Assembly (NCBI GenBank): GCA_032162705.1
Contig: JAVRON010000144.1
Location: 23,458 to 87,457, forward strand
DNA from: QHXN01 sp032162705
GTDB taxonomy: Bacteria > Acidobacteriota > Blastocatellia > Pyrinomonadales > Pyrinomonadaceae
Direction of reading: 5' to 3'
DNA: 64,000 nt
The position numbers were made by a program, and so were the translations under genes. Positions 14,042 to 21,730 of this stretch are shown piece after piece. Each line of letters begins with the position of its first letter. Position 1 is the stretch's first letter. Below the pieces are notes generated by a model. That model made no database searches. It worked only from the letters and a program-made list of their open reading frames with translations, and was not told where the DNA came from.

Positions 14042-16159
14042 ATGAAGCGTTACGTCATCAAGCGGCCCGCGGGCGCGCAACTCCCCGAAAGGCTCGCGCG
14101 CTTTCGCGAGGAGCTGAACGAGGAGCAGTTCGCCGTGGCGACCTCGCCTGCGGGGGCCGCGCTCGTCATCGCGGGCGCAGGTTCGGGGAAGACGCGCGCC
14201 ATCACATACCGCGTCGCGTATCTGGTCGAGCAGGGCGTCGCGCCCGCGCGCATCTGTCTCGCCACGTTCACGAACCGCGCCGCACGCGAGATGCTTCGCC
14301 GCGTCGAGCAACTGACCGGCGGCACTTCGGATGTCGCGCGCCGTGTCTGGGGCGGCACATTCCACCGCATCGCCAATCTCGTCCTACGCCGCCACGCCGA
14401 ATCTATCGGCTACACGTCGAGCTATTCCATCCTCGACACCGAAGACGCGCGCGACTTCCTCTCGGTCTGCGTCGCGGAGGCGGGCGTTGACACGAAGGCG
14501 CGTCGCTTTCCCAAACCGGAAGTCTTGCAGGACATCATCAGCTTCGCCACCAACACAGACACGGCACTGTCCGATGTCATCCCGCGCCGACATCCACACT
14601 TCGAGCCTCTGACGGCTGAGATCACGCGCGTTGACCGCCTCTACATGGAGCGCAAGCGCGAGCGTAACGTGATGGACTACGACGATCTGCTCTTGAATTG
14701 GAAGCGTCTCTTGGAAGAGAAGCCGGAGGTCGCGCGGATTTATCAGGAGCAGTTCGAGCACGTACTCGTTGACGAGTATCAGGACACGAACAAGTTGCAG
14801 GCAGAGATCGTTGACCTGCTGGCGGTCAAGCATCGTAACGTAATGGTCGTCGGCGACGACGCGCAGAGCATATTCGCCTTTCGCGGCGCATCGGTCGAAG
14901 GCATCTATGAGTTCCCGAAGCGCTACACGGAGGCGCGCGTCTTCCGCCTTGAGACCAACTATCGCTCGACGCCCGAAATCCTCTCTGTCGCCAACGTCTC
15001 CATCGCCTCGAACCGGCGACAGTTCACAAAGACTCTGCGCGCCGCACGTCCTTCGCAGGGCCTCGCGCCCGCGCTCGTCCCATGCCGCGACGCAGACCAG
15101 CAGGCCGCCTTCGCCGCCTCGCGCATCCTTGAGCTGCGCGACGAAGGTGTACCTTTAAGCGAGATGGCCGTGCTCTATCGCTCGCACTACCACTCGCTCG
15201 AACTGCAACTTGAGTTGACGCGGCGCGGCATCCCTTACCGCGTGCGCTCAGGGATGCGCTTCTTCGAGCAGGCGCACATCAAGGACGTGGTCGCGTACCT
15301 GCGTCTGGTCGCCAACCCGCGCGACGAGCTTGCATGGAAGCGCGTGCTTCGTCTCATCCCGAACGTCGGCGCGGCCACGGTGAATCGTGTCTGGGAGCGC
15401 ATCAGTGTCGCGGCAGACCCGCTCGCGCTCGTCCTGCGTGGCGAGGCCGACGCGGCGGCGTCGAAGCGTGGCGCGGGCTGGACGGAGTTTCGCGCTCTGC
15501 TCGAAGAGCTTGTGCGTGAGGAGGTGCGCGTGAGTCCCGCGCGGCAGATCGAGACGGTGCTTGCGCGCGGCTACGAAGAATATCTTGAGAACACTTTCGA
15601 GAACGCGGAGGCGCGGCTTGAAGACCTGCGCCAACTCGCTCACTACGCCGCTCGCTACACTTCGGCGGAAGAGTTTCTCGCAGAGCTTGCGCTGCTCTCG
15701 ACCGAGCGTTACGGCGCGCCGCAGGGTGTAGCCGCGGAGGACGTAATCGAGGGCGGCGACGAAGACGAACTGCTCACGCTCTCATCCGTCCATCAGGCCA
15801 AAGGTCTCGAATGGCGCGCGGTCTTTATCCTCTGGGCGGCGGACGGCAAGTTCCCCTCGCCCCGCGCACTGCGCGACGCCGAAGGCGAAGAGGAGGAGCG
15901 ACGCCTCTGGTACGTCGCGCTCACACGCGCACGCGACCAGCTCTACATCACATACCCCTTGATGGTCACGGACTACGCGAGCCGCCAGACCGTCTTGCAG
16001 CGCCCCTCACGCTTCGTCACAGAAGTCCCGCCCGAGCTTTACGAAATCTGGAGCCTCGAAGAAGAGACCGTACAGCCCGCGCTCGAAGCCGCGAAGGAAG
16101 AAGAAGACACAGACAAAGGCGGAGGCGAGAGCGGCGAGCCGGGCGGCTACGTCAATTAA
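14042..16159 (+). CDS. UvrD-like ATP-dependent DNA helicase (short form)
   Basis: This 705-residue superfamily I helicase has a Q-motif region (ELNEEQFAVATSPAGAALVIAG), Walker A (AGAGSGKTRAITYR), motif II (VDEYQDTNKLQAEIVDL), QSIFAFRGASVEGIY, LETNYRSTPEIL, SVHQAKGLEWRAVFI and YVALTRARDQLYI. It lacks the Gln-rich linker and Tudor-like tail seen in the protein at 6042-8495, so the two are not recent duplicates. ATG 14042 yields MKRYVIKRPAGAQLP, close to other short UvrD/PcrA-like proteins. The frame upstream is open but unlikely to be coding. Confidence 0.93.
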   Translation: MKRYVIKRPAGAQLPERLARFREELNEEQFAVATSPAGAALVIAGAGSGKTRAITYRVAYLVEQGVAPARICLATFTNRAAREMLRRVEQLTGGTSDVARRVWGGTFHRIANLVLRRHAESIGYTSSYSILDTEDARDFLSVCVAEAGVDTKARRFPKPEVLQDIISFATNTDTALSDVIPRRHPHFEPLTAEITRVDRLYMERKRERNVMDYDDLLLNWKRLLEEKPEVARIYQEQFEHVLVDEYQDTNKLQAEIVDLLAVKHRNVMVVGDDAQSIFAFRGASVEGIYEFPKRYTEARVFRLETNYRSTPEILSVANVSIASNRRQFTKTLRAARPSQGLAPALVPCRDADQQAAFAASRILELRDEGVPLSEMAVLYRSHYHSLELQLELTRRGIPYRVRSGMRFFEQAHIKDVVAYLRLVANPRDELAWKRVLRLIPNVGAATVNRVWERISVAADPLALVLRGEADAAASKRGAGWTEFRALLEELVREEVRVSPARQIETVLARGYEEYLENTFENAEARLEDLRQLAHYAARYTSAEEFLAELALLSTERYGAPQGVAAEDVIEGGDEDELLTLSSVHQAKGLEWRAVFILWAADGKFPSPRALRDAEGEEEERRLWYVALTRARDQLYITYPLMVTDYASRQTVLQRPSRFVTEVPPELYEIWSLEEETVQPALEAAKEEEDTDKGGGESGEPGGYVN

Positions 16160-16278
16160 AATTATCCGTCACGCGACTGCGGACAATGTTGGCTGTGGTC
16201 ACATTGGCATTTAGCTAAGGTCAGTCTTGCCCGCGAAGCGTCTCAAAGCGACCTGATGATGGACGGGCTGAACGCGTA

Positions 16279-16307
16279 TTGTGTCTCACAAGTAGGAGTC
16301 TTATCAT
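16279..16307 (+). promoter_or_regulatory. Predicted sigma-70 promoter of the higBA-like pair
   Basis: TTGTGT at 16279-16284 and TATCAT at 16302-16307 are separated by 17 nt. The expected transcription start is at or next to the ATG at 16314, so the toxin mRNA would be leaderless. The call rests on the match to consensus and spacing only. Confidence 0.5.
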
Positions 16308-16313
16308 TCACAC

Positions 16314-16602
16314 ATGCACGTCATTACTCGCAAACGGCTTAATGAGTTTGCCGAGAAATATCCTGAAACGAAAACCGCTCTTGCTCATTGGTATAGCCTG
16401 GCAAAGCATCATAACTTCTCGAATCTTGTCGAATTGAAAGCGATATTTTTCATCTGCCGACCAAGTGGGCAAGCTCACGGTATTCAATATCGGCGGGAAT
16501 AAAATTCGTCTCATCGCGGCAATCCATTATAATCGGAACAGAATTTATATTCGTGCCGTGCTGACTCATGCCGAATATGATGAGGGTACATGGAAGGAAT
16601 AG
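16314..16602 (+). pseudogene. higB: Frameshifted HigB-type mRNA interferase toxin
   Basis: The first 45 codons read as a HigB toxin (MHVITRKRLNEFAEKYPETK, then LAHWYSLAKHHNFSNLVELKAIF). At the five-T run near 16446-16450 the frame shifts. Removing one T restores SADQVGKLTVFNIGGNKIRL, then AAIHYNRNRIYIRAVLTHAE and a TAG at 16600-16602. These are the conserved HigB core (ADQVG..TVFNIGGNK..LIA and IRAVLTHAEYD). As written, translation ends at TAA 16500-16502 after 62 residues without the catalytic half. It could be true inactivation, a homopolymer sequencing error or slippage-programmed expression. The region is visibly AT-richer than its neighbours, suggesting acquisition. Confidence 0.88.
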
Positions 16603-16605
16603 GTG

Positions 16606-16860
16606 ATGTGCAATCTAAATGTTAACAAAACGGCGGAAGCATGGTCTTCTCTCGCCGGGACGGTCTTTGTGCCGCATACGGAAGAAGAGTACCGGCGGCT
16701 GGTCGCGCTGCTCGACGGTCTAATTGATGAAGTTGGAGAGAACGAGTCGCACACGCTCGCGTCGCTGATGGAAGTTATCAGCATCATCATCGAAAAGTAT
16801 GAAGATGAGCATGTACCTGAATTGACGATTGAAGAGAAGGGACTGTCAGACTTTCTGTGA
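16606..16860 (+). CDS. HigA-like antitoxin lacking its HTH domain
   Basis: This 84-residue protein lies immediately after the HigB remnant (TAG, 3 nt, ATG, with AAGGAATAGG as ribosome-binding site). PHTEEEYRRLVALLDGLIDE and MEVISIIIEKYEDEHVPEL match the N-terminal toxin-binding region of long HigA antitoxins. In full-length members an HTH_3 DNA-binding domain follows. Here the protein stops at TIEEKGLSDFL, where LMEEKGL would lead into the HTH. It is therefore either a naturally short variant or truncated by deletion. An orphan repeat arm starts a few bases after the stop. GTG at 16603 is an alternative start. Confidence 0.68.
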   Translation: MCNLNVNKTAEAWSSLAGTVFVPHTEEEYRRLVALLDGLIDEVGENESHTLASLMEVISIIIEKYEDEHVPELTIEEKGLSDFL

Positions 16861-16867
16861 TTCTTAA

Positions 16868-16893
16868 TCTCTGTGTCTCTGTGTCTCTGTGAC
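16868..16893. repeat. Orphan arm of a CACAGAGAC-family inverted repeat
   Basis: The stretch is three CTCTGTGT-type units with no facing CACAGAGAC arm within several hundred bases. Every other member of this family in the window is a pair. It starts 8 nt after the stop of the shortened antitoxin gene. Confidence 0.75.
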
Positions 16894-16961
16894 TGAATTC
16901 TGTTATGTACTCTAAACCCTGACGCCTGTATCAAGCCCCTGCGAACGAACACCGGGACAGT

Positions 16962-18656
16962 GTGTTAGACTGCTGCGCAAAGACGGTGGCGGAGCACACG
17001 GACAAACGTAGTGAGCGGATAAGGCGGCGCGTGCGCTACGGGCAGAAGCGCCTGAAGCGGCTTTCACGCACGGCCACGCTCGGCGGCATCTTCCTCTCAT
17101 TCCTGCAAGTCGGCACGACGGGCTTTGGCGGCGGCATCGCCGTCGTCGCGCAACTGCGTGTGCTCGTGCTGCAAAAGCGTCGGTGGTTTACAGAGCACGA
17201 GTTCGCCGAAGGACTCGCGCTGGCGCAGAGCCTGCCCGGCTCGATGGCGGGAAACGTCGCCGCATACGTGGGCCTGCGTCTGCGTGGGTGGCGCGGGGCG
17301 TCGGTGGCGCTGGCGGGGCTTGTGCTTCCGTCGATGCTGTTGATGATACTGCTCGCCATACTCTACCGGCATCTACGCAACCTGCCGGATACGGAAAAAC
17401 TCTTTCACGGATTGAACGCGGCGGTCGTCGCGCTCATCGCGGTCACGGCCTGGCGCATTGGCCGCAGCACAGTCTCGAAGCCCTGGCAGTGGTACATCGC
17501 CGTCTTCTCCGGTCTCGCCGTCATCATGTTCGGCGCGACCGTGATCGAGGTCGTGCTCGTCTCGGGGCTGACGGGCATCTACATCGACTCGTTCGCGGAG
17601 AGACGCTGGCAGCGCTGGCGACGCATACGCCGCCGCGCCGCGCACAGGCGTGCGGAACTCTCCGAGGCTGAGTCGCGCGCCTTCGTCGGCGGCTACCTGA
17701 CGCGCGCCGTCGCCGACGAGCACGTGCGGCAGACGGGCGGCGAGTTCGTCGAGAGCGATGCGGAGACGCTCGCCGAGCGCAGACCCGAACGCCGCGCAAA
17801 GAGGGCCGCAAAGGTCAGGGAGCGCGCGCGCGTCTGGCGCAGGGCCAAGAAGGGCGGCGGGCAGAAGACGGAAGCCGAGGGAGTTGGAGCCGCGAGCATT
17901 GACGAGAGTGATGTCCGAGTAGACGAGGACGGCGAGAGCAGAGTCGAAGACGGCGACGGGAGAGTTGAAGGCGGCGTCGAGAAAGTCGAAGGCAGCGAGA
18001 GAGTTGAAGATGACGGTAGGAACTCGAAGAAGAGAGTTGAAGATGGCGGTAGGAACTCGAAGAGTCGAGACACGCGCCTGCGTTCCTTCGTGGTGCTGGC
18101 GGCGGCGATGCCCTTGCTCGCAAAGCTTGCGCTGCTGCTGACGATCTCGTCCATCTTCCTGCGTATCGGGGCCGTGACCTTCGGCGGCGGCTTCGTCATG
18201 GTTCCGCTCATCGAGGCGGAGGTCGTCCAGGAGCATGGGTGGCTTACGCACCGCGAGTTCGTCGAGGCGTTCGCGCTCGGGCAGGTGACGCCGGGCCCCG
18301 TCCTTGTCACCGCGACCTTCATCGGCTATCGCGTCGCGGGCACGCTCGGCGCGCTCGTCGCAACCGTCAGCATCTTTCTTCCGTCGCTCGTCCTCACCAT
18401 CGTCGCAGGCTCAAGCCTCCGCCGCTTCCGTGCGAACCGGCAGGTGCAGGCTTTCCTGCGCGGCGTCACCCCGGCGGTAGTCGGCCTGCTCGTCGCCGCC
18501 GCGTGGAGCACAGGGCGCGCAGGCATCCACACGTGGATCGGGCTGATGATTGCCCTGGTGGCGGCGGCGATGCTCCTGCGCTTCCGTCCCAATCCGTTTC
18601 TAGTCATGCTCGGCGCGGCGGCCTTACGTTTCCTCGTCGGTCTTTTCTGGTTTTGA
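16962..18656 (+). CDS. chrA: Two-domain chromate transporter with a long charged linker
   Basis: This 564-residue protein has two CHR domains. Domain 1 (about residues 40-200) contains LQVGTTGFGGGIAVVAQL and LALAQSLPGSMAGNVAAYVG. Domain 2 (about 375-564) contains LRIGAVTFGGGFVMVPLIE and FALGQVTPGPVLVTATFIGY. Both show the family FGGG and Q-x-x-PGP signatures. CHR proteins export chromate using proton antiport. The domains are joined by about 160 very polar residues, including an 11-residue tandem repeat (RVEDDGRNSKK / RVEDGGRNSKS), far longer than the short linker usual in the family. The GTG start at 16962 is tentative, and an internal start would shorten the basic N-terminus. Confidence 0.87.
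   Translation: MLDCCAKTVAEHTDKRSERIRRRVRYGQKRLKRLSRTATLGGIFLSFLQVGTTGFGGGIAVVAQLRVLVLQKRRWFTEHEFAEGLALAQSLPGSMAGNVAAYVGLRLRGWRGASVALAGLVLPSMLLMILLAILYRHLRNLPDTEKLFHGLNAAVVALIAVTAWRIGRSTVSKPWQWYIAVFSGLAVIMFGATVIEVVLVSGLTGIYIDSFAERRWQRWRRIRRRAAHRRAELSEAESRAFVGGYLTRAVADEHVRQTGGEFVESDAETLAERRPERRAKRAAKVRERARVWRRAKKGGGQKTEAEGVGAASIDESDVRVDEDGESRVEDGDGRVEGGVEKVEGSERVEDDGRNSKKRVEDGGRNSKSRDTRLRSFVVLAAAMPLLAKLALLLTISSIFLRIGAVTFGGGFVMVPLIEAEVVQEHGWLTHREFVEAFALGQVTPGPVLVTATFIGYRVAGTLGALVATVSIFLPSLVLTIVAGSSLRRFRANRQVQAFLRGVTPAVVGLLVAAAWSTGRAGIHTWIGLMIALVAAAMLLRFRPNPFLVMLGAAALRFLVGLFWF
18000..18062 (+). repeat. In-frame direct repeat inside the chromate transporter linker
   Basis: There are two 30-bp copies at 18000-18029 and 18033-18062 with one mismatch. 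Spacing of 33 bp keeps the reading frame and encodes the duplicated 11-residue unit. Upstream codons show weaker related units (RVEGGVEKVEG), so the linker looks expanded by repeat growth. Confidence 0.85.
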
Positions 18657-18717
18657 ATTGATGCGGGTACGCGTAGATGAAAATCTGACAGGGCACAGGC
18701 CACTGAAAGAGAGTCTC

Positions 18718-19416
18718 ATGGAATCAACAGGCGAGTCACTGACAAACGACCTCGCGCTCGTGGCCGAAGTCAAACTTTATTACGACCTCTATCAGCCGGG
18801 CGCGGCGGCGGGGCCTGCGCCGCTGCTCGTGGCGCTGCACGGCTACGGCAGCAACAAGGATTGGATGATGCGCGAGGCACGCAGGCATGCGCCGGAAGGG
18901 TTCGCCGTCGCCTCGCTGCAAGGCCCGCACCAGCATCTCAAAGAGCCGCACGAGCCGGGCGGCCCCCTTCGTTACGGCTTCGGCTGGGTCACGAACTTTC
19001 GCCCCGAAGAGTCAATCGCGCTCCAACAGCGCGCGCTGCTCGATCTGCTGGACGCGCTCATCGTGCGTGGCGTCGCGCGACGCGAGAGAGTCTTCCTCTT
19101 TGGCTTCTCGCAGACGTGCGCGCTCAACTATCGCTTCGCCTTCACGCACCGCGAGACCCTGCGCGGCGTGATAGGCATCTGCGGCGGGCTGCCCGGCGAC
19201 TGGGAGACAAACGCGGCCTACGGCCCGACGGCGGCTTCAGTCCTGCACCTGACGGGCACGCACGACGAGTTCTACCCGCCCGCGCGCGTCTCGGATTACG
19301 CCGAGCGGCTGCGCTTGCGCGCCTCGGACGTGGAGGCACGTGCTTACAACGCGGGTCACGAGTTTGTGCCGCAGATGCGCACGGACGTGCGCGCATGGCT
19401 TGCGGCGCGAGTTTGA
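18718..19416 (+). CDS. Phospholipase/carboxylesterase-like alpha/beta hydrolase
   Basis: This 232-residue protein has LLVALHGYGSNKDWMM (oxyanion region), nucleophile elbow LFGFSQTCALNYRFA (GFSQ as in the phospholipase/carboxylesterase family), the acid in LTGTHDEFYPPA and the His in AYNAGHEFVPQM. It is predicted cytoplasmic, with no signal peptide. ATG 18718 is preceded by GAAAGAGAG. An in-frame start at 18658 would overlap the chrA end and lacks an SD. The substrate is unknown. Confidence 0.85.
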   Translation: MESTGESLTNDLALVAEVKLYYDLYQPGAAAGPAPLLVALHGYGSNKDWMMREARRHAPEGFAVASLQGPHQHLKEPHEPGGPLRYGFGWVTNFRPEESIALQQRALLDLLDALIVRGVARRERVFLFGFSQTCALNYRFAFTHRETLRGVIGICGGLPGDWETNAAYGPTAASVLHLTGTHDEFYPPARVSDYAERLRLRASDVEARAYNAGHEFVPQMRTDVRAWLAARV

Positions 19417-19461
19417 TTCCTGAAGCTATTGCCCTCCGGTCGAATGATAGAGTGAGATGAG

Positions 19462-19553
19462 GTTAACCACCGCAGACACAGAGAGCACGCAGATGGCACA
19501 GAGAGTTGCATCCCTCTGTGCAACCTCTGTGTCTCTGTGTTTCGGTGGTTAAC
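19462..19553. repeat. Inverted repeat, CACAGAGAC family
   Basis: The left arm GTTAACCACCGCAGACACAG (from 19462) pairs with the right arm ending at 19553 (CTGTGTTTCGGTGGTTAAC, one or two mismatches). An inner CACAGAG/CTCTGTG segment lies between them. It lies between the esterase gene and the NTF2-like gene, upstream of that gene's predicted promoter. Confidence 0.86.
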
Positions 19554-19594
19554 GAATCTTCCACCTGACGCTGGACGCGGAAAGGTTTTAGTCC

Positions 19595-19624
19595 TTGAAC
19601 TCGCGTCCCTAATCCGCGTATTCT
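19595..19624 (+). promoter_or_regulatory. Possible promoter for the exported NTF2-like gene
   Basis: TTGAAC (19595-19600) and TATTCT (19619-19624) are separated by 18 nt, 42 nt before the ATG. The match is moderate and the call rests on spacing and position. Confidence 0.4.
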
Positions 19625-19665
19625 CCGGCACGCATCACGTCACAGGGAAGGGAGCAAAAGGACGG

Positions 19666-20139
19666 ATGGGCAAAAAACACCTCTTCACTTTCGCCTCGCT
19701 GCTGGCGGTCGCGGCGGTCGTCGTCGGCTATCAGGGGCGTGGGCGCGCGCCGAAGTCGCAGAAAGAAGACAGGAACATCGCCGCCGTCCGCGCCGTCATG
19801 GAGGAGCAGGCAGAGGCTTGGAACCGCGGCGACGTGGACGGGTACATGGAAGGGTATGCGAAGGAGGACTCGACGACCTTCGTCTCCGGCGACACGATCA
19901 CGCGCGGCTGGCAGACCGTGCTCGACCGCTACAAGGCGCGCTACGACACGCGCGCGAAGATGGGCACGCTCGCCTTTTCCGAACTCGATATCAAGCCGCT
20001 CAGCGAGTTCTACATCATGGCTACGGGGCGCTGGCAGCTCACGCGCGAAGCCGACACGCCGCACGGCCGCTTCACACTCATCTTCCGCCGCACGAACGCG
20101 GGCTGGCGCATCGTCCACGACCACACGTCGTCAGAGTGA
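19666..20139 (+). CDS. Exported SnoaL/DUF4440-like (NTF2 fold) protein
   Basis: This 157-residue protein has an N-terminal signal or anchor segment (MGKKHLFTFASLLAVAAVVV) and then an NTF2-like domain. The domain shows VRAVMEEQAEAWNRGDVDGY, TFVSGDTITRGWQTVLDRYK and a C-terminal strand pair ending FRRTNAGWRIVHDHTSSE. The WRIVHDHTS end is characteristic of DUF4440/SnoaL_3 proteins of unknown function. ATG 19666 follows GAAGGGAGCAAAAGGA. The stop codon sits in the first bases of the next inverted repeat. A related protein is encoded at 24940-25647. Confidence 0.85.
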   Translation: MGKKHLFTFASLLAVAAVVVGYQGRGRAPKSQKEDRNIAAVRAVMEEQAEAWNRGDVDGYMEGYAKEDSTTFVSGDTITRGWQTVLDRYKARYDTRAKMGTLAFSELDIKPLSEFYIMATGRWQLTREADTPHGRFTLIFRRTNAGWRIVHDHTSSE

Positions 20140-20213
20140 TAAGTGATGAGTGATGAGTGATAAGAAAAACCGGCAGCCGTCCTTTCTTATCACTCATCAC
20201 TCATCACTTATTA
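20136..20213. repeat. Inverted heptad repeat, AGTGATA family, copy 2
   Basis: The left arm 20136-20166 (AGTGATA, AGTGATG, AGTGATG, AGTGATA) pairs with the right arm 20184-20212 (TTATCAC, TCATCAC) across a GC-rich spacer (accggcagccgtcc). It contains the TGA stop of the preceding gene and ends about 20 nt before the permease start. Confidence 0.9.
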
Positions 20214-20234
20214 CCTTTGAGAAGGAGACTGAAC

Positions 20235-21713
20235 GTGGAAGATTCCAAAACCGTCGTCGCCTCGGAGGAGTTCAGGCGCGAGGAGGAGAGGGTCGAGGGG
20301 CGGAGCGCCGTCTTCCGCAAGGAACTCGGACTCCTCGATCTTGTGCTGACGCAGATCGTCTTCGTCGTCGGCACGATCTGGGTCGGGACGGCGGCGAAGC
20401 TGGGCGACGAGCAGCTCTTCTTCTGGCTCCTCGCGATTGCGACCTTCTACCTGCCGCTCGCGGCGGTCGTTATCTATCTCAACCGTCTGATGCCGCTCGA
20501 AGGCGGGCTGTACCAGTGGGCCAAGCTGGGCTTCAACGAATTCGTCGGCTTCATGGTGGCATGGAACCTCTGGGTCTTTGCCATCCTCGTAATGTCCGGA
20601 ATCGGCCTGACGGTGGTGACGAACCTCTCATACGCGTTCGAGGGCGGACGCTGGATGGCGGAGAGCCGTTGGTTCATCACGCTTTTTAGTTGTGCGCTGG
20701 TCGGCGTGATGGTCGCCATCTCGACGCGCGGTCTGGGCCTCGGCAAGTGGGTTCACAACGCGGGCGGCATACTGCTGCTCGTCACTTTTCTCGCGCTCAT
20801 CGCGTTGCCGTTCATCAGTCTCGCGCGCGGCACGATCCATGAGTACCACCCTTTCGTGTTCTCGGTTCCCGCCTTCTCGCTCTCGAACCCAGACCTTTTC
20901 AAGAAGAGTCTGAACATCTACAGCAAGATGGCGCTCGGCGCTTTGACGGGCTTCGAGTACGTCGCGATTCTGGCGGGCGAGTGCAAGACGCCCGCGCGCA
21001 ACATCGGTCGCTCGGTTCTGATCGCCGCGCCCATCATCGCGCTGATGTTCATACTGGGGACGAGTTCCGTCCTCGCCTTCTTTCGCCCCGAAGAGGTCGA
21101 TCTGATCGGCCCCATCGCGCAAGTTCTGACGCGCGGCTTCGGGCTACTCGGCGCGGCGGCGGCCAACATCGTCTCGCTCGTCATCCTCGCGGTCGTCGGG
21201 CGACAGGTCGCGTTGATGAGCATCTACCTGACGGCGAACGCGCGCCTGCCGATGGTCGCGGGCTGGGACAACCTTCTGCCCGCGTGGTTCACGCGCCTGC
21301 ATGCGAAGCACAAGACGCCGGTCAACTCGATCCTGCTGGTCGGCGCGCTGGCGCTCGCGTTGGGCCTGCTGAGTCTGGTCGGCGTCGGGATGCAGGAGGC
21401 GAACCAACTGCTCGACAACGCGGCGGGCATCTTCTACGCGCTGACCTACATGGTTCTGTTCGCCGTCCCGCTCTTCGCCGCGCGGCGTGTGGGACTGCGC
21501 GCGCCCCTGTGGCTGCGTGTGGCGTCGGTGTCGGGCTTCCTCGTCTCGCTTCTCTACATCGCGCTCACGGTCTTTCCCATCGTCGAGGTCGAGAGCCGCC
21601 TGGCCTTCGCCGCCAAGCTCGTCGCCGTCACCATCGCCTTCAACCTCGCGGGCGCGGCGCTCTACCGCCTCGGGCGTCGAAGACAGCAAAGCGTCGCGCC
21701 GGAGAATACTTGA
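20235..21713 (+). CDS. APC-superfamily amino acid permease
   Basis: This 492-residue polytopic protein has about 12 predicted membrane spans. The first is LDLVLTQIVFVVGTIWVGTA. Family features include LPLAAVVIYLNRLMPLEGGLYQWAKLGF and the TM8 region with ALTGFEYVAILAGECKTPARNIGRSV. It should be an inner-membrane amino acid/proton symporter or exchanger. It ends 18 nt before hutI, so histidine or urocanate uptake is a reasonable inference. The start is GTG 20235, preceded by GAAGGAGA. The longer open frame upstream is only repeat sequence. Confidence 0.9.
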   Translation: MEDSKTVVASEEFRREEERVEGRSAVFRKELGLLDLVLTQIVFVVGTIWVGTAAKLGDEQLFFWLLAIATFYLPLAAVVIYLNRLMPLEGGLYQWAKLGFNEFVGFMVAWNLWVFAILVMSGIGLTVVTNLSYAFEGGRWMAESRWFITLFSCALVGVMVAISTRGLGLGKWVHNAGGILLLVTFLALIALPFISLARGTIHEYHPFVFSVPAFSLSNPDLFKKSLNIYSKMALGALTGFEYVAILAGECKTPARNIGRSVLIAAPIIALMFILGTSSVLAFFRPEEVDLIGPIAQVLTRGFGLLGAAAANIVSLVILAVVGRQVALMSIYLTANARLPMVAGWDNLLPAWFTRLHAKHKTPVNSILLVGALALALGLLSLVGVGMQEANQLLDNAAGIFYALTYMVLFAVPLFAARRVGLRAPLWLRVASVSGFLVSLLYIALTVFPIVEVESRLAFAAKLVAVTIAFNLAGAALYRLGRRRQQSVAPENT

Positions 21714-21730
21714 GGCCATCGCAAAGAGGC

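Noticed and set aside
13856..14365. N-terminal extension of the Uma2 protein through an open minus-strand frame
   Set aside because: The extension overlaps the start of the divergent helicase gene, has no recognisable domain and lacks an SD. The Uma2 family begins at 13855.
20981..21730. Long open frame upstream of hutI as part of the protein
   Set aside because: It is the out-of-frame shadow of the permease gene. hutI homology begins at 21731.
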